Origin: Beijerinckiaceae bacterium
GTDB lineage: Bacteria > Pseudomonadota > Alphaproteobacteria > Rhizobiales > Beijerinckiaceae
Reading direction: 5' to 3'
DNA length: 33,131 nucleotides
NCBI GenBank assembly: GCA_947476075.1
Contig: CANJPM010000014.1
Location: forward strand, 1-33,131
Shown: in pieces, positions 1-8,741 of the stretch
Numbering within the stretch: the stretch's first letter is position 1
How the letters are laid out: every line of letters begins with the position of its first letter
The notes under the pieces: generated by a model
Told to the model about the DNA's origin: nothing
The model's database searches: none
What the model saw: the letters and a program-made list of their open reading frames with translations, nothing else
Position numbers and translations under genes: made by a program

Positions 1-273
1 CTTGTGTTTCTTCCTGGGCATTCCACGTTCCTCCATCAGGCTCAAAAGCCATACTTCAGGGAGGACCACTTTTCAGGGGGCAGACCACTGGGAAGGCATG
101 GTAGATTGATTGTGCGGTCCTCCGGAACAGAGCCTGTGGTGCGCGTGATGGGAGAGGGCAACGATGAGGGGTTGGTGGCGAAAGCTGTTGATGAGGCTTG
201 TGCTGCTCTTCGGGATTTGGCCGCGCGCATGGCCACAGGGGTTGGCGAGCAGGGGCTTAGACAGGCGTCGTGA
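1..273 (+). pseudogene. 3' remnant of phosphoglucosamine mutase (glmM-like)
   Basis: The last 55 to 60 codons read as the C-terminal domain of GlmM, the enzyme interconverting glucosamine-6-phosphate and glucosamine-1-phosphate for peptidoglycan and LPS. The phosphate-binding signature [15 protein letters not shown] is clear (about nt 112-156). The reading frame is open to the left edge, but the roughly 30 residues before the match (nt 1-85) do not resemble GlmM, and neither of the other two forward frames supplies the missing part. I therefore read it as a truncated copy joined to unrelated DNA, not an intact gene cut by the window. A recent rearrangement or an assembly junction would look the same. 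The stop is TGA at 271-273, followed by an AT-rich stretch (274-400) before the next gene. Confidence 0.5.
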
Positions 274-428
274 GTCAAAATTAATTATTTATTATCTTCA
301 TTTGGGTTGCAATGAACATCATACTTCCTGGATGTTGGGGGCTCTCGCGCTTTTGAACCTTCCTTTCGTAAAGTGTTTTCTTGTCGTTGGGAAACGCCTA
401 TAAGATGAAGGTACCCGACGAGCGAGCT

Positions 429-1559
429 ATGTCTGACAGGCAAAAGACAGATTCCCGATTATTGATGTTGGAGCGCGCAGCCGAACGCTTGGCGGTTCTA
501 TGCCCGCCCGTTTGCCCTTGCTTGCTGGAGCTTGAAAAATGCGTCGAGGGTTTCGTTGCCCGTGATGTGTTTGCAACTCAATGTCTGCCTGCCGCTGATG
601 TGGCTGCTCGGGACGGTTTTGCGGTCTCTAGCCTCGACCTTATTGGGGCTAGCAGTTTCTGCCCGGCGCTTCTTAAAGCTGCGCCGCAGCGCGTCAGCGT
701 CGGTCAAGCGCTGCCCGATGGCTTTGATTGCGTGATAGATACGGGATGCGTCGATTTGTCCGGTCCCCCTTTCGCAATCAGCGTCGAGGCCCACCCAGGC
801 GAGGGTGCACGACGCATCGGCTCCGACGCATCTGCAGGCTCAGTTCTTATGCTGGCGGGGATGCGCTTTTCTGCTGCTGCGGTTACGCTTTTACAGATGG
901 CGCGGATAGAGACGGTGGCTGTGCGTCGTGCGCTTGTGCGTCTGGTAATCGTGCCGGCAGTCGATGGCGCTTCGCATACGGGTGAATTGATTGCGGCATT
1001 AATGCAGGAAACGGGCGCTGTGCTTGAGCGGGTTGTGTGCGCGTCCCGTAACCGTGACGATGTCGCGCTGCATCTCCCTGCTGCTGGGTGCGATCTGCTG
1101 ATTACAATTGGGGGTACGGGTACGGGGCCGGACGATCATACTGTTGAGGCGCTGCGCGAGGCTGGCGAAAACGTTGCGCATGGGCTTGCCTTGTCGCAGG
1201 GGTCCACAATCGCGATCGGCGAAGTGCGCTCAAAGCCGGTGATATGTCTTCCTGGTCGGTTCGATGGCGCGCTCGCTGGCTGGATAGCGCTTGTTATGCC
1301 TGCGCTGCAATCGCTTTGTTTCGCTCGCCCAGCTGTCGAGTTGGAGAGTGCGCCGTTGACGCGCAAGATCACGTCTGCGGCCGGGATGACGGATGTGGTG
1401 CTGCTTGAGCGCACGCAGGCCGGATGGGCGCCGTCCGCATGTGGTGAGATGTCTCTTGCTCAGGCGTTGCGGGCTGATGGATACTTGCTTGTATCTTCGG
1501 GTAGCGAGGGGCTTGCGGAGGGCGCCCTCGTGCGTCCATTACCTTTGCGTGGTGGTTAG
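429..1559 (+). CDS. Degenerate MoeA-like molybdopterin-binding protein
   Basis: A 376-residue relative of MoeA, which inserts molybdate into adenylylated molybdopterin. The fold is recognisable: an N-terminal block with RDGFAV (residues 61-66, equivalent to the MDGYAV motif), IGSDASAGSVL (130-140, equivalent to GEDI), and the MoCF-binding region DLLITIGGTGTGPDD (222-236), then CLPGRFDG (273-280) in place of LPGNPVSA. Several hallmark segments are lost: the STGDEL motif is replaced by VPAVDGASHT (175-184), the KPGKP motif by LSQGST (255-260), and TGAPLPxGAD by VGQALPDGFD. It probably binds molybdopterin but may not catalyse insertion. ATG 429 is chosen because it gives a normal MoeA N-terminus; ATG 405 and TTG 381 are in-frame alternatives. 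The next gene follows after 10 bp, so the two are co-transcribed. Third positions are less GC-rich than in the fdh genes. Confidence 0.8.
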   Translation: MSDRQKTDSRLLMLERAAERLAVLCPPVCPCLLELEKCVEGFVARDVFATQCLPAADVAARDGFAVSSLDLIGASSFCPALLKAAPQRVSVGQALPDGFDCVIDTGCVDLSGPPFAISVEAHPGEGARRIGSDASAGSVLMLAGMRFSAAAVTLLQMARIETVAVRRALVRLVIVPAVDGASHTGELIAALMQETGAVLERVVCASRNRDDVALHLPAAGCDLLITIGGTGTGPDDHTVEALREAGENVAHGLALSQGSTIAIGEVRSKPVICLPGRFDGALAGWIALVMPALQSLCFARPAVELESAPLTRKITSAAGMTDVVLLERTQAGWAPSACGEMSLAQALRADGYLLVSSGSEGLAEGALVRPLPLRGG

Positions 1560-1569
1560 GGGATGATTT

Positions 1570-3507
1570 ATGAAGCCGTCTGAGTCAGTCGACTTCAGCC
1601 AACAGCAGTTTCTTGATGTGCTCAGTCGCGAGGAAGCGTTGAAGCGCTTTGAGGTCGCGTTGTTTCCACGCGAGCAGGCCGTGGTCGAATGCGGGCTTTT
1701 GGCTGCGCTTGATTTGCCGCTGGCGCGGGACGTTATCGCGCCTGTGGACGCGCCGCCGTTTGATCGTTCGAACGTGGATGGGTTTGCGGTTCGGGCTGCG
1801 GATCTTGCGCGCGCCGGGCAAGGAAGCCCCGTGATCCTGCGATTAAATGACGAGAGCGTGCGCTGTGGCGTCACGCCTAAGATTTCGCTCGCGACCGGCA
1901 CTGCGACGCCGATTGCAACAGGCGCGCCCTTGCCGCGCGGCGCCGATGCTGTGGTGATGGTGGAGCACACGCACCCTTGCGGCGATTCCGAGATCGAGGT
2001 GACGCGCAGCGTCACGCCCGGACAGGCGGTTTCTTTCGCAGGATCGGATATTGCGCGAGGCGAGACATTGTTGCGCGCAGGAATTGTGATCGGGTCGCGC
2101 GAGATTGGGATGCTGGCTGCGTGTGGCATTGGCGCAGTGTCGGTCGTGCGTAAACCGCGCGTGAAAATCCTGTCCACCGGTGATGAATTGCGCTCTGCGG
2201 GACAGGCGCTTTCGTCCGCCGCAATCTATGACGCCAATGGCCCGATCATAAGTGCGGCGGTCACTGAATGCGGTGGCGAATCTATGTTTCTTGGCGCGAT
2301 CGGAGATGACGAGAGATTGCTTGGCGCTGCGATAAAATCAGCGTTTGACGATTGCGACATGCTGATCCTTTCAGGTGGTACGTCGAAGGGCGCGGGCGAT
2401 CTCACTTACAAGCTGATTGCCGATCTGGGCGCGCCGGGCATTGTGGCTCATGGAATTGCATTGAAGCCCGGCAAGCCGTTGTGCCTTGCTGTGTGCGCCG
2501 GCAAGCCGGTCGTTATTTTGCCTGGCTTTCCAACGTCCGCCATGTTTACGTTTCACGACATGATCGCGCCTGTGTTGCGACGCATGGCGGGTCTGCCGCA
2601 GCGGGCGGAGTCGCGCGTGGCTGCCCGCGTTCCAGTGCGCATCGCGTCTGAGCTCGGGCGACGCGAATATGTTATGACCTCGCTTGTTGAAGGGCGTGAG
2701 GGGTTGACAGCCTATCCTTCAGGAAAGGGCTCTGGCGCGGTCACATCTTTTGCTCAAGCCGACGGTTTCGTCGTCATTGACGCATTGAGCGATCATTTGC
2801 CGGCGGATTCAGAAGTTGAGGTAAACCTTTTCACCGCGCACGCACGCGCGCCCGATTTGGTGGCTATTGGCAGCCATTGCGTGGGGCTTGATGCAGCGAC
2901 TGCGCCGCTTGCGCGCGCGGGCTTGCTCGTGCGCTCGATCTCTGTTGGCAGTCTCGGCGGGTTGGCGTCGGCCAAGCGCGGAGAGTGCGACATTGCGCCA
3001 ATGCACTTGCTCGACGAGAAGACCGGTGAATGGAATACACCCTATCTAAGCGCGGGTCTTGAACTTGTTCCTGGATGGCGACGCATGCAGGGTATTGTTT
3101 ATCGATCAGGTGATGAACGCTTTGAGGGAAGAGATGCCGCCGACGCAATCGCTGCGGCGTTGAGCGATTCTGGTTGCATGATGGTGAACCGCAACATGGG
3201 CGCAGGCACCCGTGTTCTTATTGATCAGGCGCTAAAGGGTGCGCGGCCGGAGGGTTATTTCAACCAGCCGCGTTCCCATAACGCGGTTGCGGCTGCTGTC
3301 GCGCAGGGGCGCGCGGATTGGGGTGTTGCGATTAAGCCTGTGGCGCAAGCCTATGGGCTTGGGTTCATTGCGCTGTCGCAGGAGCATTATGATTTTGCAC
3401 TCGTCTCAGAGCGCAAGAACCGGTCTGGCGTGCAGGCGTTTCTGAGCTCGCTCGCAAGCAATGAGACGCGCGAGGCGCTGCGCGCCATCGGCTTTGAGCC
3501 GGCGTGA
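1570..3507 (+). CDS. MoeA fused to a PBP-like substrate-binding domain
   Basis: A 645-residue two-part protein. Residues 1-420 are a complete MoeA domain with FDRSNVDGFAV (64-74), TGAPLPRGADAVV (117-129), GSDIARGE (158-165), LSTGDEL (201-207), LSGGTSKGAGD (267-277), ALKPGKP (297-303) and LPGFPTSA (317-324). Residues 430-645 match the periplasmic-binding-protein-like domain (PF12727) seen in archaeal and some bacterial MoeA proteins, with MHLLDEKTGEWNTPYL (478-493), VNRNMGAGTRVL (539-550) and GRADWGVAIKP (580-590). There is no signal peptide, so the binding domain is cytoplasmic. It may sense or recruit molybdate or tungstate, but that is inference. A GGGGA sequence precedes the ATG. Its TGA stop (3505-3507) directly abuts the stop of convergent mobA, with no room for a terminator. 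Together with its upstream neighbour it supplies molybdenum-cofactor functions to the FDH cluster. Confidence 0.9.
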   Translation: MKPSESVDFSQQQFLDVLSREEALKRFEVALFPREQAVVECGLLAALDLPLARDVIAPVDAPPFDRSNVDGFAVRAADLARAGQGSPVILRLNDESVRCGVTPKISLATGTATPIATGAPLPRGADAVVMVEHTHPCGDSEIEVTRSVTPGQAVSFAGSDIARGETLLRAGIVIGSREIGMLAACGIGAVSVVRKPRVKILSTGDELRSAGQALSSAAIYDANGPIISAAVTECGGESMFLGAIGDDERLLGAAIKSAFDDCDMLILSGGTSKGAGDLTYKLIADLGAPGIVAHGIALKPGKPLCLAVCAGKPVVILPGFPTSAMFTFHDMIAPVLRRMAGLPQRAESRVAARVPVRIASELGRREYVMTSLVEGREGLTAYPSGKGSGAVTSFAQADGFVVIDALSDHLPADSEVEVNLFTAHARAPDLVAIGSHCVGLDAATAPLARAGLLVRSISVGSLGGLASAKRGECDIAPMHLLDEKTGEWNTPYLSAGLELVPGWRRMQGIVYRSGDERFEGRDAADAIAAALSDSGCMMVNRNMGAGTRVLIDQALKGARPEGYFNQPRSHNAVAAAVAQGRADWGVAIKPVAQAYGLGFIALSQEHYDFALVSERKNRSGVQAFLSSLASNETREALRAIGFEPA

Positions 3508-4116
3508 TTATTGCAAAAACGTTTCCGCCGCAGTCAGATCTTCCGGGGTGTTGGCGTTGAAGAACGGGTCGACTGGCTCGTTGCTCCAATCTATTTGGGC
3601 TATTCGATAACGCGCAGTCCAGCGGTCAATTTTGCGCATTTGTTCTTCGACCAAAGCGCGGCGTAAATCTTCGCGCAGGCCCACGCGCCAGAGTGCGATC
3701 ACCGGATGAGCCTGCCCGCCAGAGCTTGCGACGATTATGTCTGAATCGTTTTCACGTTGCGCTGCGGCTAGACGCGACACTAGATCAAGCGGCAGGAACG
3801 GACAATCGGCAGCGACGCTTAAAAGCCATTCGCCCTGCGGCGCCGCCCAATCCATCCCTGCCAGAACGCCCGCCAGCGGGCCGACGAAGCCCTCAATGCT
3901 GTCGGCGATGACGGGGAGGCGCCATTGCGCAAAGCGGGCGGGATCGCCGTTCGCGTTGAGCGCCAGCGTTGAACATTGGGGAGCGATGCGCGCGATCACG
4001 TGGTCCAGGATCGTGCGGCCGCCTATGGGCCGCAGCGGTTTATCGCCGCCGCCCATGCGGCGAGCGAGGCCTCCCGCGAGGATGACGCACGAGGGGGTGA
4101 GCCCGGGCGCTTTCAT
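3508..4116 (-). CDS. mobA: Molybdenum cofactor guanylyltransferase MobA
   Basis: A 202-residue cytoplasmic nucleotidyltransferase that joins GMP to Mo-molybdopterin, giving the MGD form used by formate dehydrogenases of the DMSO reductase family. The nucleotide-binding signature [16 protein letters not shown] is at residues 13-28 and the metal-binding AADCPFLP at 102-109. NANTPEDL at 188-194 is the usual C-terminal MobA motif. The start is ATG at 4116, overlapping the mrp stop as ATGA, so the two are translationally coupled. A much longer open frame runs upstream, but that extension is an out-of-frame read of mrp and is rejected. It is the last gene of a minus-strand operon (4Fe-4S protein, mrp, mobA). 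MobB, its usual partner, lies on the other side of the fdh genes. Confidence 0.95.
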   Translation of the reverse strand: MKAPGLTPSCVILAGGLARRMGGGDKPLRPIGGRTILDHVIARIAPQCSTLALNANGDPARFAQWRLPVIADSIEGFVGPLAGVLAGMDWAAPQGEWLLSVAADCPFLPLDLVSRLAAAQRENDSDIIVASSGGQAHPVIALWRVGLREDLRRALVEEQMRKIDRWTARYRIAQIDWSNEPVDPFFNANTPEDLTAAETFLQ

Positions 4117-5237
4117 TCGATCACGATGGGCGGCGCGGGCTTGGCTCCGCCGCCAGCTTCCAGCGTTTCCCAAACGCGCTTTGCAATGGCGATATAGGCC
4201 ACGGCGTGCGGGCCGTCCGGATCTGTCGCGACAACGGGGCGGCCTTCGTCCGATGTGGCGCGAATGTCCATGTGCAGCGGGATTTCGCCCAGGAATTGCA
4301 CGCCGGTTTTCTCTGCTTCCGTGCGCGCGCCGCCATGGCCGAAGATGGGTGAGACGTGGCCGCAATTTGGGCAGCAGAAATTGGCCATGTTCTCGATAAT
4401 GCCGAGCACTGGGACGCTGACCTTGCGGAACATTGCGACGCCGCGACGGGCGTCTATCAGTGCGAGATCTTGCGGCGTCGAGACGATAACCGCTCCAGCC
4501 AGAGGCGTTTGTTGCGCCATGGTGAGCTGTGCGTCGCCAGTGCCAGGCGGCATGTCGACGACCAGAACATCGAGTTCGCCCCAATTCACTTCGCGCAGCA
4601 TCTGCGTGAGTGCGCTCATCACCATCGGTCCGCGCCAGATCATCGCGGTGTCTTCTTCGACAAGGAAGCCGATGGACATGACTTTCACGCCATAACGCTC
4701 CATTGGCTCCAGCTTGCGCTGTTCGTTGACGCGCGGCTTGCCGGAAAGACCAAACAGTTTTGGCTGCGAGGGGCCATAGATGTCTGCGTCCATCATGCCG
4801 ACCTTGAGGCCCATGGCGGCGAGGCCCAGCGCAAGGTTGCATGAGGTGGTTGATTTGCCGACGCCGCCCTTGCCCGACGCCACTGCGATAATGTGTTTTA
4901 CGCCTGGAACGCCGGGGTTTTTGCTGGTGGCGGCAGGTTGGTTTTTAGGTCCGCTGCGCAGCGGCGTCGGTGCCCCGGTCCCTGCGCTTACGGGCTTGTC
5001 CGCCGTAAGACCGACGAGCGCGCGGCTCACGCCGGGCAGCGCCTTGACGACGTTTTCTGCCTGCGCACGAACAGGTTCCATGACGTTCACTTCGGAAGGG
5101 TCGATCTGAATCGAGAAGATGACCCTGCCGTCGTCTACGCTGATTTGAGTCAGCCGTCCGGACTCGGGCAATGACCGCCCGTCGGTTAGTTTAACGGCCG
5201 CGAGCGCGCGCAGGACGTCTTGGCTGGAAATCGACAT
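4113..5237 (-). CDS. apbC: Mrp/ApbC iron-sulfur cluster carrier P-loop ATPase
   Basis: A 374-residue Mrp/NBP35-family ATPase that binds and transfers [4Fe-4S] clusters. The N-terminal MIP18-like (DUF59) domain occupies about residues 1-80, followed by a Pro/Ala/Ser linker (81-112). The ATPase domain has the deviant Walker [11 protein letters not shown] (121-130), [11 protein letters not shown] (149-159) and [10 protein letters not shown] (226-235). The bridging cluster ligands are at Cys289 and Cys292 (CCPNCG). Length and architecture are normal. The ATG is preceded by GGAGG five bases upstream. It lies 45 bp after the multi-4Fe-4S gene and overlaps mobA by 4 bp. In this setting it probably loads Fe-S clusters into FDH subunits or the large ferredoxin next door; that role is inferred from context, and ApbC also serves the general Fe-S supply. 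Confidence 0.95.
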   Translation of the reverse strand: MSISSQDVLRALAAVKLTDGRSLPESGRLTQISVDDGRVIFSIQIDPSEVNVMEPVRAQAENVVKALPGVSRALVGLTADKPVSAGTGAPTPLRSGPKNQPAATSKNPGVPGVKHIIAVASGKGGVGKSTTSCNLALGLAAMGLKVGMMDADIYGPSQPKLFGLSGKPRVNEQRKLEPMERYGVKVMSIGFLVEEDTAMIWRGPMVMSALTQMLREVNWGELDVLVVDMPPGTGDAQLTMAQQTPLAGAVIVSTPQDLALIDARRGVAMFRKVSVPVLGIIENMANFCCPNCGHVSPIFGHGGARTEAEKTGVQFLGEIPLHMDIRATSDEGRPVVATDPDGPHAVAYIAIAKRVWETLEAGGGAKPAPPIVIE

Positions 5238-5282
5238 AAAGCCTCCAATTGGCGGGGATCAAAGCTGAGAACGTAGCGACGT

Positions 5283-7316
5283 TCAGATGACGTCGTCGCC
5301 CTTGGCCTCACGCGCCTTGAGATAATCTTCCGTGGTCATTACGGGCGGCCGCGCAGGCGCGGCATGTGGATCAAAGCCTTCATTGACGACGGCGCTCACG
5401 CGGCAGGTGTCGCACATGCGAACCACGTCGATGCGTTTTGCATTTGCGCCGGAGAACATCCAGTGCTTGTCCTGCAACTTGCCTACGATGCGTTCCACTG
5501 CGCTGCGCGAGCCAAACGGCTTGTTGCACGCAATGCATGGGTAGGGCTCTTCTTCCTTCAACACTTTGTGGCCTGAGGCCCAGGCGTCGAAGTCGAGGCG
5601 CGGTTCGATGCGGATTACTTTTTCCGGGCATGTCGATTGGCATAGTCCGCATTGCACGCAAAGGCTTTCGGAGAAGCGCAGCATCGGCACGTCTGGATTG
5701 TCGCCCAAGGCGCCTGTCGGACAAGCGTTAACGCAGGCGTGGCAAAGCGTGCAGCCGTCGACATCGAGTGTGACGCCGCCAAACGGCGCGCCTTTGTCGA
5801 GAGCGATTACGCTGGCTGGGTTGGGCGCCGCGTGATGCAATTCGCGGAAAGTCGTCTCCAGCACGCTGCGCTTGGCGCCGCGCGCAATAAAGCTTGCTGG
5901 TTTTGTTGTCGCAACGCCCTGGGGCGCAGCGCGAAGCTGCTCAAGCAAAGCGTCGGGATCGTCGCTCTCGATGATGCTGGCGATCCCGGCTCCAAAGCCA
6001 AGGGCTTCAGCGATGCGCGCGCTTGCTGAAACTATATTGTGCGATCCGCTCATGTCGTGTTTGGGTTTGGCGTGCGCCAGCAGATGCACGCCAGCTGCGC
6101 CATAAGCGAAAGCGGCGGCGAACGCCTCTGGCCCGATCTGCGTCACTTCGTTCACGCGCACAGGCAGAACATTGGCAGGCAAACCATCGCCAAAGCGCGC
6201 CAAAGCGTCGATCAGCGGCTCGCCATGGTCGCCGTCATGGAACAGAACGATGGGGTTTTGTCCGTCCGCTTTCGCGTAAGTTTGCAAGAGCGCTCGCAGG
6301 CGACGCAGCAATGCATCTGCCGGGGGCAGCGCATAAGCGGCTGCGCCAGTTGGACAAGCTGCCGCGCAGGCGCCGCAACCGGCGCAGATTTCTGCATCAA
6401 TTGCGACATGATCGCCGTTGGGCGTTATCGCGCCTGTCGGGCAAAGATCAAGGCAACGCGTGCAGCCGGTGACTTTTGAACGCGAATGGGCGCACAGGCT
6501 CGCGGTAAAATCGACATAGCGCGGCTTGTCGAACGTGCCGATCAATTGGCCAGCGTCCGCAATCGCGCGCTCTACGGCGACGGGGTCTTTGGGGTCGGGC
6601 CGCAAATAGCCGGGGCGCAATTCGTGCGCGGGAAAAAGCGGCTGTCCGCCGCTGAGATCCAGCACTACGTCGCAATTTGACACGGCGCCGTTTCGCGGCG
6701 CGCCAAAGCGCAAGGAGGCGCGTGAGGAGGGGAGAGGCGAAGCGTAATCGTCAACGATCACTTCAAAGGCGCCGAGCCGTCCCTTGGCGTTGCGGATTGT
6801 GCCGCGCAAGATCGGGAAGTCATATTCGCGCGGCGGCGTCAGGTCGCGCGGCTGTGTGAGAAGCACGGTCACGTCGAGTCGGTCGGACAGGCGCCTGGCG
6901 GCTTCAATCGCGCTTTCGTCGCGACCGTAAATCAGCGCGACGCCTTCGCTCACAAGGCTTGTGAGCATGATGGGAGGCATGATTTCGGCGGCTGCTGCGA
7001 TCAGCGCGGCGATTTTTGGCGCCGCCTGAGCCCCCTCGCTCGACCAGCCCGCTGTCTCTCGTATGTTTACGTAGGTGATATCTGCATTGCCGCCTGCGTC
7101 TTCCGCCATTTCGCGAAACAATGGCGCCTGCGCGGTGCAAGCGATTGTGATTGGTCCCGGCAAAGCGAGTGCGGCGGCTATGCGGGAGGATTCGGCGCCG
7201 CAGAACTGCGAGCCGGAAATAACCTTTCCACCGCAGGCCTTTGAAATAACTTTGAGATCAAAGTCCATCGTTTGCTCGCATGAGCATACGAAACTTGTGC
7301 GTCCGGCATCGGCCAT
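5283..7316 (-). CDS. Multi-[4Fe-4S] protein of formate dehydrogenase clusters
   Basis: A 677-residue soluble iron-sulfur protein. Three canonical CxxCxxCxxxCP motifs sit at Cys311-321, Cys522-532 and Cys553-563. A fourth, modified set (Cys275, 285, 288, 292) precedes the first. Two CxxC pairs, CIAC (594-597) and CDTC (635-638), near the C-terminus could hold a further cluster or zinc, and CSC at 11-13 with Cys28 and Cys39 forms an N-terminal cysteine group. The segment at about 355-415 resembles the MvhD-type delta domain of electron-transfer proteins. No signal peptide or membrane span is visible, so it acts in the cytoplasm. Homologues sit beside DUF3305/DUF3306, TorD and fdhABC in other proteobacteria; the exact role is not established. 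Start ATG 7316 is chosen over an upstream GTG because GGGGG lies just before it. It is divergent from the ligase-like gene. Confidence 0.85.
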   Translation of the reverse strand: MADAGRTSFVCSCEQTMDFDLKVISKACGGKVISGSQFCGAESSRIAAALALPGPITIACTAQAPLFREMAEDAGGNADITYVNIRETAGWSSEGAQAAPKIAALIAAAAEIMPPIMLTSLVSEGVALIYGRDESAIEAARRLSDRLDVTVLLTQPRDLTPPREYDFPILRGTIRNAKGRLGAFEVIVDDYASPLPSSRASLRFGAPRNGAVSNCDVVLDLSGGQPLFPAHELRPGYLRPDPKDPVAVERAIADAGQLIGTFDKPRYVDFTASLCAHSRSKVTGCTRCLDLCPTGAITPNGDHVAIDAEICAGCGACAAACPTGAAAYALPPADALLRRLRALLQTYAKADGQNPIVLFHDGDHGEPLIDALARFGDGLPANVLPVRVNEVTQIGPEAFAAAFAYGAAGVHLLAHAKPKHDMSGSHNIVSASARIAEALGFGAGIASIIESDDPDALLEQLRAAPQGVATTKPASFIARGAKRSVLETTFRELHHAAPNPASVIALDKGAPFGGVTLDVDGCTLCHACVNACPTGALGDNPDVPMLRFSESLCVQCGLCQSTCPEKVIRIEPRLDFDAWASGHKVLKEEEPYPCIACNKPFGSRSAVERIVGKLQDKHWMFSGANAKRIDVVRMCDTCRVSAVVNEGFDPHAAPARPPVMTTEDYLKAREAKGDDVI

Positions 7317-7431
7317 TTTAATCCCCCGGCGCTTTTGTTCGCGCACTCGCGGCTTGGCTGGCCGCGTCGTTCACCTAAATAGGAAGCTCGGGGGGAATGC
7401 AAACCCCCGCAAAGCGGTGTATCGGGGCGAT

Positions 7432-8178
7432 ATGGAACATTCTTTCAAGCTTGATCTGCCTCCGGGTTATTCCCGCGTTTCTCCGCCCCCGGGTGAAAAT
7501 GCGTTCGTGCACGCCTGCGCAATCGCCAGCGAGCAGGGCGCGGGCGCGTTTGTGCATGTGCGACGGGCCGATCTCGTCGATTTCGCGGTTGTGCTTGAGC
7601 CAGACGAGCCTTTGGTTGGAGCACGGCGGGCATTCTTCGCGTGCATGCACGCGCTTGCAGAAGCGATTGCCGCGCATTGTCCGCCAGAGCGCGAGGTTGT
7701 GTTCAGATGGCCCGATGCCATCATCTTCGACGCCGGGCTGGTAGGCGGCGGCAGGCTTGCCTGGCCGCAAGGGTGCCGCGAAGACGAGGCGCCTGAATGG
7801 TTGGTGTTCGGCGCGATGCTGCGTGCCGTGGACCCGGCTGACGCCGATACAGGCGCCTACCCCGACAGCACGTCGCTTGTAGGCTCCGGCTTTGAGCCGC
7901 ATCAGATTGATGCTGTGGTGGAGAGCTTCGCGCGCCATTTGATGCTGGCCTTCGACACATGGGGCGAACATGGGTTTCGCGCTGTTGGGCAGGATTATCT
8001 GAAGCGGCTGCCGAAGGCTGACGGCCAAAAGAAGCGTATCATCGACGTCAACGGCGACCTCGTGACGTCGCTTGCTGGCGGCGCCTCGCAGCGTTCTGCG
8101 CTGGCCGGGGCGCTGAACGAGCATGAATGGTATGATGCTCTGAGGCACGCGCCCACGCTTACGCCCAAGTGGAGATAA
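7432..8178 (+). CDS. Biotin/lipoate-protein-ligase family protein (DUF4444 type)
   Basis: A 248-residue cytoplasmic protein of the biotin/lipoate A/B ligase superfamily. The N-terminal two thirds look like the catalytic fold, with an acyl-carrier-pocket-like GLVGGGRLAWPQG (about 103-115). The C-terminal third matches DUF4444, seen as DAVVESFARHLMLAFDTWGE, then IDVNGDL. No lipoyl or biotinyl acceptor domain is present in the window, and the proteins around it are FDH accessory factors, so its substrate here is unknown. It starts the plus-strand operon that runs through DUF6505, DUF6352, DUF3305 and DUF3306. The gap to the next start is 5 bp. It is divergent from the multi-4Fe-4S gene across 115 bp; that gap has a GGGGG/CCCCC hairpin (7389-7409) but no promoter I can call. 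The family is fairly certain and the function open. Confidence 0.8.
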   Translation: MEHSFKLDLPPGYSRVSPPPGENAFVHACAIASEQGAGAFVHVRRADLVDFAVVLEPDEPLVGARRAFFACMHALAEAIAAHCPPEREVVFRWPDAIIFDAGLVGGGRLAWPQGCREDEAPEWLVFGAMLRAVDPADADTGAYPDSTSLVGSGFEPHQIDAVVESFARHLMLAFDTWGEHGFRAVGQDYLKRLPKADGQKKRIIDVNGDLVTSLAGGASQRSALAGALNEHEWYDALRHAPTLTPKWR

Positions 8179-8183
8179 ATCCT

Positions 8184-8741
8184 GTGAAACTGCCGCGCAC
8201 CATTCGGCTCGATCCGTCCGATACGTTCATCTTTGAGCGTGCCGCGGAGCCCGGCGAATGGGCGGTTTCTGGCGGTTTTCTTTTCGCCGATTGCGAGCCT
8301 GATACGATGGAGGCCAAGGAGCGCCATGCGTTTCGCTCCGGTTTTCTGGGCGTCGATACGTTGGGCTTCTCCACGCTGGCGGTGATCGTTGAGGCCAGCG
8401 AAGAGGATCGCGCGAGAGCGATTAGGGCTCTGGCGCAGCGGTTTCTGGCGTTGGGTGCGCCTGATCAGTCGGCGGCGGAGAAGGCTGCGCAGGATGAGGT
8501 CGCGTTTGCGGTCTCGCTTTGCGACCATCCCGAGGGAACGTTGCTGGCTGTGGAGCGGCGCATGGAAGACGGCGCGTTGCGAGAGCGTTTCCGCACATTC
8601 AAGGCGCGAGAGCGGATTGCCGGCGCCGACAAAATGCACGCGTCGTCGCGCGCGTTCACCTTTCTGGAAATTGAAGGCGAAGAGGATGCGCCTGAAGAGC
8701 GCGTCGATCTGGTTTCGCTGATGGGGAAAAAAGAGCGATGA
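8184..8741 (+). CDS. DUF6505 family protein, FDH accessory operon
   Basis: A 185-residue protein without signal peptide, membrane span or cysteine cluster. The N-terminal pattern LPRTIRLDPSDTFIFERAA and GFLGVDTLGFSTL match the family I know as DUF6505, which occurs in alphaproteobacterial FDH loci. Function is unknown. The middle is rich in Glu, Arg and Ala, consistent with helices, and the tail (EIEGEEDAPEERVDL) is acidic. GTG 8184 is preferred to GTG 8169 because GGAG (8171-8174) sits nine bases upstream and the shorter protein begins directly with the conserved block. The stop overlaps the next ATG as ATGA, so expression of the two products is coupled, which suggests they act together in fixed ratio. 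Confidence 0.75.
   Translation: MKLPRTIRLDPSDTFIFERAAEPGEWAVSGGFLFADCEPDTMEAKERHAFRSGFLGVDTLGFSTLAVIVEASEEDRARAIRALAQRFLALGAPDQSAAEKAAQDEVAFAVSLCDHPEGTLLAVERRMEDGALRERFRTFKARERIAGADKMHASSRAFTFLEIEGEEDAPEERVDLVSLMGKKER

Noticed and set aside
4117-4842. N-terminal extension of mobA to 444 residues
   Set aside because: The extra 242 residues are Arg/His/Gly-rich and lie out of frame over the well-supported mrp gene; ATG 4116 gives a full-length MobA.
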